A DNA stretch of 64,000 nucleotides from Rhizobium sp. Root708 (GTDB taxonomy: Bacteria; Pseudomonadota; Alphaproteobacteria; Rhizobiales; Rhizobiaceae). The notes under the pieces are model-generated. The model was not told the DNA's origin. It did not search any database and saw only the letters and a program-made list of their open reading frames with translations. The stretch lies in NCBI RefSeq assembly GCF_001429725.1, contig NZ_LMHV01000006.1, positions 62,001 through 126,000 of the forward strand, read 5' to 3'. Shown piece by piece: positions 17,337-24,133 of this stretch; the stretch's first letter is position 1; every line of letters begins with the position of its first letter. A program made the position numbers and the translations under genes.

Positions 17337-18167
17337 ATGATTACCGGCACAACGAAACTCATCGCGCACCTTGGCTACCCCACGGAGGCGTTCAAAGCCC
17401 CGCTGATATACAATCCCTATTTCCAACAGGCAGGTATCGATGCCGTCGTCGTGCCGATGGGATGCAAGCCAGCCGACTACCCTTCGTTTCTGAAGCTTGT
17501 TTTCCGCCTTTCCAATATTCACGGTGCGCTGATTACCATGCCGCACAAGGTCACGACGATGCGGCTGCTCGATCGGACGTCTACCAATGCCAAGGTTGCG
17601 GGGGCTTGCAACGCGGTTCGCCTCGGACCGGAGGGAGAACTGATCGGCGACATGTTCGATGGCGAAGGCTTCGTACGCGGACTTCTGCGAAAGGGCCGGC
17701 AGGTCACTGGGGCCAGCGTCCTTATTGCCGGCGCCGGCGGCGTCGGCTCCGCGATCGCGGCCTCGCTCGCAAATGCCGGTGTCGGCAGGATCGCGCTTTT
17801 TGATCCTGAGGATGCATCGATGATGAGCTTGGGCGAGCGGCTTCGAACGCATTACCCCAACGTTCACGTCACGACTGGCTCAAACAACCCCGATGGCTTC
17901 GACATTGTCGTCAACGCGACGCCGCTTGGCATGCAGAAGAATGACCCGCTACCCTTCGACGTCGCCCGCCTTTCTTCCTCGACCTTCGTCGGCGAGGTCG
18001 TGATGAAGGAGCAGATGACGCCGCTTCTGCAGGCTGCCAAGGCGCTTGGATGCGATTATCAGGTTGGAACAGACATGCTGTTTGAGCAAATTCCCGCCTA
18101 TCTCGAATTCTTCGGCTTTCCGACGACGACAGCGGAACATTTGCGTTCGCTCGCAAAGCTTGGCTGA
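17337..18167 (+). CDS. Shikimate/quinate dehydrogenase family protein with altered substrate pocket
   Basis: The 276-residue AroE-fold protein has an N-terminal substrate domain and an NAD(P)-binding domain with GAGGVGSAIAASLANAG near residue 130. The catalytic Lys71 (TMPHK) and Asp108 (FDGEGF) and the conserved Asn92 are present at the spacing seen in E. coli AroE. The two shikimate-carboxylate serines of the usual HSxSP motif are missing (AFKAP, so Phe19 and Ala21), and the Asn before the TMPHK block is Leu65. This is a divergent member of the family, so oxidation of quinate, shikimate or a related cyclitol acid is inferred from context only. It closes the transporter operon. No nearby gene supports a biosynthetic role. 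Confidence 0.85.
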   Translation: MITGTTKLIAHLGYPTEAFKAPLIYNPYFQQAGIDAVVVPMGCKPADYPSFLKLVFRLSNIHGALITMPHKVTTMRLLDRTSTNAKVAGACNAVRLGPEGELIGDMFDGEGFVRGLLRKGRQVTGASVLIAGAGGVGSAIAASLANAGVGRIALFDPEDASMMSLGERLRTHYPNVHVTTGSNNPDGFDIVVNATPLGMQKNDPLPFDVARLSSSTFVGEVVMKEQMTPLLQAAKALGCDYQVGTDMLFEQIPAYLEFFGFPTTTAEHLRSLAKLG

Positions 18168-18197
18168 GCTCCTAGTGACAAGGATCGAGCGATCCTC

Positions 18198-18593
18198 CTA
18201 TTCTTCAGGGCAGGGAAATTTCTTCGGGAATGCCCGATTGACGGCCGAACTCATCGAGGTCGTGCCCTTCAACTCGTGGGTATCGAGCCAATGGCACAGC
18301 TCTTGGGCAACCTGCGCGGCACTCGATGTCGGTATGCAGTATTCCGGTAGAAGCCGTTCTCTCAGGCGTTCCCATGACGCCGCGCGGGTCGGCTGCGAAC
18401 GGATGCTCTCATAGAACCTGCGTTCGAGATATGCCCGGCTGTCCAGCAAGCCGGCCATATAGTTTGTTGCGCCTTGCTGGTCGCTCTTGCACAGAGCCTG
18501 GAACTGCTCGACGGTCACGAAGTTCGCCGCCAAGGCGGAATTGCTCATCGGCAGCATAAGAAAAGCCAGGAAGAAAAGAGGATGGATACGCAA
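18198..18593 (-). CDS. Secreted Rap1a/Tai-like domain protein
   Basis: The 131-residue protein starts at a TTG behind AGGAG and opens with a signal peptide (a Phe/Leu-rich core ending SALA). The mature part has the layout of the Rap1a/Tai immunity family: an early FQALCKS, a middle YCIP, VAQELCHWLDTHE, then AVNRAFPKKFPC. Such proteins in Serratia protect against secreted amidase toxins, but many stand alone with no toxin. Here the gene stands alone beside the M24 peptidase. A periplasmic protective or structural role is possible; immunity is not shown. Confidence 0.65.
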   Translation of the reverse strand: MRIHPLFFLAFLMLPMSNSALAANFVTVEQFQALCKSDQQGATNYMAGLLDSRAYLERRFYESIRSQPTRAASWERLRERLLPEYCIPTSSAAQVAQELCHWLDTHELKGTTSMSSAVNRAFPKKFPCPEE

Positions 18594-19064
18594 GGAACGA
18601 CTCCTGCAAATTCGCACGATCTCTTCTTCTAACCATCGCTGCCTTTTATACCACCCCGCACATCCCGGAAAACGGCAAACAACAAACGCAAGTCGCCTCG
18701 CACGACATGGTGACCATCGTTGCGCTCAGCATTTTATCGTAAATTGGGCGGCCGGTCCCGTGGAAGGCTGGCCGGAGGCTCATCGCAAATTACACCGTTC
18801 CGGCGTGGTCCGAGGCAACAACGATGCCCCTTAAACCGTCACCTGTCCGGAGTTGCATGCCCACCACTCGCCAAACACACCTGCGGTTGTCGACTTTTGC
18901 AGCCGAACCGGGGGGCCTCATTGTTCGGAAGAGCCGCCAAAGAGTATCTTCCGGAAGCGTGCTTCCGCCGCAGATGTTTTCTTGTCGACAAGTTGTGTAC
19001 GTGTAAAATATAAAAAGACCGACATCGCCCAATGGTGATCCCGTTTTTCTATCAAGGAGTCGAC
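18594..19064. promoter_or_regulatory. Divergent intergenic region with CTTGTCGACAAG palindrome
   Basis: About 470 bases hold no convincing gene and separate the Rap1a-like gene from the M24 peptidase. A perfect 12-base palindrome, CTTGTCGACAAG, lies at 18981-18992, followed by an AT-rich GTAAAATATAAAAAG that could hold a -10 box. The palindrome has the size and symmetry of an FCD/GntR operator. AGGAG near 19054 is the ribosome site of the peptidase gene. Confidence 0.45.
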
Positions 19065-20207
19065 ATGTCTTTGCCCGCGCTTCCGCCGTTTATCGACTAC
19101 ACCGAACGGCTGGCGCGACTGCAGCGGCTGCGCGAGACCATGAGCGCAGCCGGCGTATCGGCAGTGTTGCTGGGCTCATCAGAAAGCCTGCGCTATTTCA
19201 CCGGTCTTGTCTGGCATCAGAGCGAACGGCTGCTTGGCGCCCTTATCACGTCAAACGCCCTGACATACGTCGTTCCCGGCTTTGAACTCAGCCGCGTTGA
19301 GATGCTGCCGCATCTTCCGGGCGATCTCGCCACCTGGGAAGAGGAGCAGAGTCCGGCCGATCTGGTTGCCTCGTTGGCCGGTTCAAAGGGAAAGGTGGCG
19401 CTTGACGATAGTCTGCCGCTATTTATCTATCACGCACTGGCAGCGAGCCTCGGCGCCGAACGCCTCGTGGATGGCACACGCATCATTCGCGATCAACGCG
19501 CGCGGAAGTCGGCCTCCGAGATCGCCTTGATCCAATACGCCATGAACCTGACGCTCGAGGTTCACAAGCGCGCGCATTCGATCATGCGGCCCGGCGTCCG
19601 CGCATCCGACGTAGTGCGATACATCGACGAGCAGCATCGAGCCCTCGGCGCGACGATTGGCTCGACATTCTGCATCGTCTCCTTCGGCGCGGCCAGCGCG
19701 TTGCCGCATGGCGCCGATGGCGACCAGGTTCTGGAGTCCGGCCAGGCGATCCTCGTGGATACCGGAACGCGCATCGACGGCTATCATTCCGACCTGACGC
19801 GCACCTACATGATCGACGAACCCGACGCGGAGTTCGCCCGGATCTGGTCGATCGAACGTGAAGCGCAGCAAGCCGTTTTCGACGCCGCCTATATCGGTGC
19901 CCCCTGCCACACTCTTGATGACGCGGCGCGTGCCGTTCTCGTCCGGCACGGGCTCGGCCCCGATTACCGCCTTCCGGGTCTGCCTCATCGCGCCGGGCAT
20001 GGCCTCGGGCTTGAGATCCACGAGGAGCCCTACATCGTTCGCGGCAACACCACGCCTCTCGAAGAAGGCATGTGCTTCTCCAACGAGCCTATGATCGTTC
20101 TGCCTGAATTGTTTGGCATTCGACTGGAGGATCATATCCACATGACGTCCGAAGGTGCCAAGTGGTTCACCCAGCCGGCGACGAGCCCGGCCGAACCTTT
20201 CGCCTGA
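19065..20207 (+). CDS. M24-family metallopeptidase (Xaa-Pro aminopeptidase-like)
   Basis: The 380-residue protein has an N-terminal creatinase-like domain (residues about 1-140) and a C-terminal pita-bread domain. Metal-ligand blocks are visible: LVDTGTRIDGYHSDLTRT (two Asp), HRAGHGLGLEIHEEP (His), MCFSNEP (Glu) and IRLEDHI (Glu). It should be a cytosolic two-metal aminopeptidase or dipeptidase, but creatinase-type C-N hydrolases share this fold. The start at 19065 follows AAGGAGTCGAC. The gene stands alone and converges on glpK across a strong hairpin. Confidence 0.9.
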   Translation: MSLPALPPFIDYTERLARLQRLRETMSAAGVSAVLLGSSESLRYFTGLVWHQSERLLGALITSNALTYVVPGFELSRVEMLPHLPGDLATWEEEQSPADLVASLAGSKGKVALDDSLPLFIYHALAASLGAERLVDGTRIIRDQRARKSASEIALIQYAMNLTLEVHKRAHSIMRPGVRASDVVRYIDEQHRALGATIGSTFCIVSFGAASALPHGADGDQVLESGQAILVDTGTRIDGYHSDLTRTYMIDEPDAEFARIWSIEREAQQAVFDAAYIGAPCHTLDDAARAVLVRHGLGPDYRLPGLPHRAGHGLGLEIHEEPYIVRGNTTPLEEGMCFSNEPMIVLPELFGIRLEDHIHMTSEGAKWFTQPATSPAEPFA

Positions 20208-20235
20208 GCCGAAAGCCGGCCATCGTTGCGAACGA

Positions 20236-20254
20236 GTCCGGGCAGCGCCCGGAC
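20236..20254. terminator. Hairpin between convergent M24 peptidase and glpK
   Basis: GTCCGGGC and GCCCGGAC are perfect 8-base arms around the three-base loop AGC. The stem extends outward with a one-base bulge. There is no T-run, so it may terminate in both directions only weakly. Confidence 0.5.
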
Positions 20255-20258
20255 ATCG

Positions 20259-21761
20259 TTATGCGTGCGCGGCAAATTGAATCGTCGCACGCACGGCAGC
20301 TTCCCATCCCTTGACCAGCGCACGGTTCCATTCCGTATCGGTGGATGGCGAAAAGCTTTCGCCCGCCACCCATTCCGCGGCAAAGCGACTCGGTTCGGGC
20401 CAGCAACCCGCCCCATAGCCGGCCAACCATGCCGCTCCGAGTGCGGTGCTTTCCGCCGACTGCGCCCGCTGCACACCAACGCCGACGATATTGGCAAGCC
20501 GCTGCATTGCCCAATCATTCTTCGATACGCCACCATCGACCCGCAATAGGGACAAGGACGCCTCCGGCCAGTCGCCCTTCATCGCGTGCATCAGGTCGTA
20601 GGTTTGCAGGCAAATGGAGTCGAGGGCCGCGCGCGCCAGTTCGGCCGGACCGGAATTTCGTGTCATGCCGAACAGCGAAGCGCGTGCCGACGGATCCCAC
20701 CAGGGCGCTCCGAGACCGGTGAAGGCCGGAACGAGATAGATCTGTTGCTGAGCGTCTGCCTTTGCAGCTAGATCGGCGCTCTGGCCGGCGTCGGAAATAA
20801 TGCCGAGACCATCGCGCAGCCACTGGATGGCCGCACCGGCGACGAAGATCGAGCCCTCCAGCGCATAGGTGATCTCCGGTCCGATCTTGTAGCCAATCGT
20901 CGTCAAAAGTCGGTTCTTGGATGTGATCCGCTCGGTGCCGGTATTCAGCAGCGCAAAGCAACCCGTGCCGTAGGTTGCCTTCATCATTCCAGGCTCGAAG
21001 CACGCCTGCCCGATCAGCGATGCATGCTGGTCGCCGGCAACACCCCGGATGGGAATCTCGGCACCGAGGATGCTGCGCTCGGTAACCCCGAAGGTGTCAA
21101 CGTTGTCGAGAATCTCAGGCAGAAGGGACCGAGGGATGTTGAAGCACTGCAACAGATCCTCGTCCCACTGGCCGGTTGCGATGTCGCATAGCATCGTCCT
21201 ACAAGCATTGGTGATATCCGTGACATGCTTTCGTCCTCCCGTCAGGCGATAGACGAGCCAGCTGTCGACTGTTCCGAAAGCGAGGTGGCCGGCATCGGCA
21301 GCAGCGCGGGCACCCGCGACATTGTCGAGGATCCATGCGATCTTGCTGGCCGAGAAATAGGCATCGATAAGAAGACCGGAGCGTGTGCTAATGAGCTCAG
21401 CCGCCCCTTCGCGACGAAGACGATCGCAGGCTTCAGCCGTTCGACGGTCCTGCCATACGATGGCATTGTGGATCGCCTTGCCTGTTCGCCGATCCCATAC
21501 AACCGTTGTTTCGCGCTGGTTGGTAATGCCAAGTGCGGCAATCTCGGCTGCCGTCAGGCCGGCATTGGCAATTGCGCCGCGCGCCGTCTCGACGGTTGTG
21601 CGCCACAAGTCTTCCGGATTGTGCTCCACCCAACCGGACCGCGGAAACTGCTGCGGAAATTCCTGTTGATCGATACCTTTCGCACTGAAATCGGAGGAGA
21701 ACACGATGGACCGCGTGGACGTCGTGCCTTGGTCAACTGCCAGGATAAAGCCGTTCTTCAT
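20259..21761 (-). CDS. glpK: Glycerol kinase
   Basis: The 500-residue FGGY kinase opens with VDQGTTSTRSIVFS (phosphate-binding loop) and has ALGITNQRETTVVWD, GSWAGDQHASLIGQ-like GVAGDQHASLIGQ, GCFALLNTG and LRVDGGVSKNDWAMQ. It phosphorylates glycerol to glycerol-3-phosphate in the cytosol. It follows the sulfoquinovose cluster on the same strand, 136 bases behind the aldehyde dehydrogenase. Sulfoquinovosyl glycerol is the main natural source of sulfoquinovose, and its hydrolysis releases glycerol, so this kinase may complete the pathway. A hairpin lies between it and the cluster, so co-transcription is uncertain. No glpF or glpD is present. Confidence 0.94.
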   Translation of the reverse strand: MKNGFILAVDQGTTSTRSIVFSSDFSAKGIDQQEFPQQFPRSGWVEHNPEDLWRTTVETARGAIANAGLTAAEIAALGITNQRETTVVWDRRTGKAIHNAIVWQDRRTAEACDRLRREGAAELISTRSGLLIDAYFSASKIAWILDNVAGARAAADAGHLAFGTVDSWLVYRLTGGRKHVTDITNACRTMLCDIATGQWDEDLLQCFNIPRSLLPEILDNVDTFGVTERSILGAEIPIRGVAGDQHASLIGQACFEPGMMKATYGTGCFALLNTGTERITSKNRLLTTIGYKIGPEITYALEGSIFVAGAAIQWLRDGLGIISDAGQSADLAAKADAQQQIYLVPAFTGLGAPWWDPSARASLFGMTRNSGPAELARAALDSICLQTYDLMHAMKGDWPEASLSLLRVDGGVSKNDWAMQRLANIVGVGVQRAQSAESTALGAAWLAGYGAGCWPEPSRFAAEWVAGESFSPSTDTEWNRALVKGWEAAVRATIQFAAHA

Positions 21762-21842
21762 TTTCCAATTCCGTTCGGGCGTTAAAGAGACGACGCAAAG
21801 CTTGAGCCCCCGGCGGCCAGCGCCTTACCAGCATCGTCTTCT

Positions 21843-21868
21843 AGGCAGCCGACATTTGCCGGCTGCCT
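21843..21868. terminator. Hairpin downstream of sulfolactaldehyde dehydrogenase gene
   Basis: AGGCAGCCG and CGGCTGCCT form a perfect 9-base stem around ACATTTGC. The T-run (TTTT) follows on the + strand, while the operon is on the - strand, where the stem is followed by AGAAG. It may slow or process the minus-strand transcript before glpK rather than end it. Confidence 0.5.
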
Positions 21869-21897
21869 TTTGTCACTTGAGTAAGGTGGATGGCGGA

Positions 21898-23364
21898 TCA
21901 GATGCCCGCGACGCAGACGTACTTCAGCTCGAGGAAGCCTTCGATGCCGTACTTCGAGCCTTCGCGGCCCATCCCCGACTGCTTGATCCCGCCGAACGGC
22001 GCCATCTCGTTGGCGATCATGCCGGTGTTGACGCCGACCATTCCCGCCTCAAGCGCTTCCGAAACCCGCCAGACACGCGCCATGTCGCGGGCGTAGAAAT
22101 AGGATGCAAGCCCGAACTCGCTGTCGTTAGCCATCGCGATGACGTCCTCCTCGTTCTTGAAGGAGATAATAGGAGCGAGTGGCGCAAACGTCTCTTCCTT
22201 GGCAACCTTCATCGCCTGCGTCACGCCTGCGATCACGGTCGGCTGATAGAAGTTGCCGCCAAGGTCGCTCCTGCTGCCGCCGGTAAGAAGCCTGCCGCCA
22301 TTGGCAAGTGCGTCGGCAACATGCTCTTCCATTTTGGCCACCGCACGCTCGTCGATCAGAGGCCCCTGGCTGACACCGTCCTCGGTGCCGCGGCCAAGCC
22401 TCAGCTCGGAAACCTTTGCGAGCAGCTTTTCCGTGAAGGCCTCGACGACGCTCTCCTGCACATAGATGCGGTTGGCGCAAACGCACGTCTGACCGGCGTT
22501 GCGGAACTTGGAAATCATCGCGCCGGCGACTGCCGCATCGATATCTGCATCATCGAAGACGATGAACGGCGCATTGCCGCCGAGTTCGAGAGACAAGCGC
22601 TTGATGCCGTCGGCGGCTTCCTTCATCAGCCAGCGGCCAACGCCGGTCGAGCCCGTAAACGTGATCTTGGCAACTTTCGGATTGTGGCAAAACTCAAGGC
22701 CGATCGGCTTCGCTTCACCTGTGACAACCGAGAAGACGCCCTTTGGCACGCCTGCGCGCTCTGCCAGCACGGCAAGCGCCAATGCCGACAGCGGCGTCTG
22801 TGACGCCGGCTTCAGGATCATGCTGCAGCCGGCGGCAAGTGCAGGCCCAGCTTTGCGGGTGATCATGCCGTTCGGAAAATTCCATGGCGTGATCGCGGCG
22901 CAGACGCCGACGGGCTGCTTCAGAACCATGATGCGTTGGCCGGGAGTGGCACCCGGAATGATGTCGCCATCGATGCGCTTTGCCTCTTCGGCAAACCATT
23001 CGAGATAGGCGGCGTTCGAGACGACTTCGCCCTTGGCTTCTGCGAGCGGCTTGCCCTGCTCTGTCGTCAGGATGAGAGCCAGGTCGTCGGCATTTGCGAC
23101 AATGAGGTCATACCAGCGCTTCAGAACCTGAGCGCGTTCCTTCGCCGTTTTCCGCGCCCATAGCTTTTGTGCAGTTTCAGCGGCATCGATTGCCTTCTGG
23201 ACAACGGAGCGATCGAGATCCGGTACGTTTGCGATCACAGAGCCGTCGAAAGGGTCGGTCACGGCAAACGTCTTGCCGGTTGGCGATGAAATCCATTCGC
23301 CGGCAACGAATGCCTTATCGGTCAGAAGAGATTGGTCTTTGAGCGAAAGTGTGGATGCAGTCAT
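21898..23364 (-). CDS. Sulfolactaldehyde dehydrogenase (GabD-like aldehyde dehydrogenase)
   Basis: The 488-residue protein is an NAD(P)-dependent aldehyde dehydrogenase closest to succinate-semialdehyde dehydrogenases. It has TPWNFPNGM with Asn162, FTGSTGVGRWL, the general base Glu260 in SLELGGNAP and the nucleophile Cys294 in NAGQTCVCA. In sulfo-ED gene clusters the enzyme in this place oxidises 3-sulfolactaldehyde to sulfolactate. Its position next to the exporter and sulfoquinovosidase supports that over a GABA role. The start at 23364 overlaps the exporter's stop by four bases (ATGA); the longer frame to 23532 lies inside the exporter gene. Confidence 0.9.
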   Translation of the reverse strand: MTASTLSLKDQSLLTDKAFVAGEWISSPTGKTFAVTDPFDGSVIANVPDLDRSVVQKAIDAAETAQKLWARKTAKERAQVLKRWYDLIVANADDLALILTTEQGKPLAEAKGEVVSNAAYLEWFAEEAKRIDGDIIPGATPGQRIMVLKQPVGVCAAITPWNFPNGMITRKAGPALAAGCSMILKPASQTPLSALALAVLAERAGVPKGVFSVVTGEAKPIGLEFCHNPKVAKITFTGSTGVGRWLMKEAADGIKRLSLELGGNAPFIVFDDADIDAAVAGAMISKFRNAGQTCVCANRIYVQESVVEAFTEKLLAKVSELRLGRGTEDGVSQGPLIDERAVAKMEEHVADALANGGRLLTGGSRSDLGGNFYQPTVIAGVTQAMKVAKEETFAPLAPIISFKNEEDVIAMANDSEFGLASYFYARDMARVWRVSEALEAGMVGVNTGMIANEMAPFGGIKQSGMGREGSKYGIEGFLELKYVCVAGI

Positions 23365-24131
23365 GACAGACCTCCGATGATCTTGAAGAGAGCGGGTAAG
23401 GCGAGCGACAGGCCCGACAGGAGAAGAAGGCCAAAGGCCACGCGGCGCAGCGACAGGTTCGAAATCGGCGGCGGCCAGCGCTTCGCCGCGAACGTTACGA
23501 GAATGACAACGGGGATCGCCAGCAAGCCCCACCAGAAGCCGGTTTGCGGCATGTCACCCGCTAATGCCACCACGGCAAGGCGAATGACGGCGTTCATCGC
23601 AAACACCGCGACAAGCGTTTCCCGGATCGTCGGCTGCGGTAGCGGCTGACGATAGAGATGATAGACGAGCGGCGGTCCGGCGGTGGAGAAGAGCCCTCCC
23701 ATCAATCCGGCAACGGCGCCGAAGAATGCGAAGGATCCGGCCGACGACAGACTGGCAAGCGGTGTCGGCTTCATCGCCAACTGGATGCTTGAGATGACGA
23801 TCACCGCCCCGAGCACGACTTTCAGCCAGTCGATCGAAGCGGCCGCCATAAGACCGAGCAGCCAATAGCCGACGAAAAGCATGAGAATGCTTGCGACAAT
23901 GATCGGCACGAACTCGCGCACGGCAATGTCACGCCAGCCTTTGGCCAGCACCTGGGCGGCATTGACGAACGTTAGGCAGCTGACAAGGACAGCTGCGTCA
24001 GGCACGGCAATAACGCCGGTGAGCCCGACCCCACCCATCATGATGAGGCCGAATGCAAATCCTGTCAGCGTCTGCAGGTACGCAGCGACCGCTGAAAGTA
24101 AAAGCAAAATGCCCAGGCCATGCGGATCCAT
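23361..24131 (-). CDS. TauE/SafE (TSUP) family exporter, probable sulfolactate exporter
   Basis: The 256-residue inner-membrane protein has about eight hydrophobic segments and the two-repeat layout of the TSUP family (AYLQTLTGFAFGLIMMGGVGL and GAVAGLMGGLFSTAGPPLVYHLYR). TSUP proteins carry sulfonates and sulfite-like anions out of the cell. Here it lies between the sulfoquinovosidase (2 bases apart) and sulfolactaldehyde dehydrogenase (ATGA overlap), where sulfo-ED clusters encode the sulfolactate exporter. The direction and cargo are inferred from this context. Confidence 0.85.
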   Translation of the reverse strand: MDPHGLGILLLLSAVAAYLQTLTGFAFGLIMMGGVGLTGVIAVPDAAVLVSCLTFVNAAQVLAKGWRDIAVREFVPIIVASILMLFVGYWLLGLMAAASIDWLKVVLGAVIVISSIQLAMKPTPLASLSSAGSFAFFGAVAGLMGGLFSTAGPPLVYHLYRQPLPQPTIRETLVAVFAMNAVIRLAVVALAGDMPQTGFWWGLLAIPVVILVTFAAKRWPPPISNLSLRRVAFGLLLLSGLSLALPALFKIIGGLS

Positions 24132-24133
24132 CG

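Noticed and set aside
21898..23364. GabD as a GABA-pathway succinate-semialdehyde dehydrogenase
   Set aside because: No gabT or GABA transport gene is near, while it is interlocked with the sulfo-ED genes by ATGA overlap.
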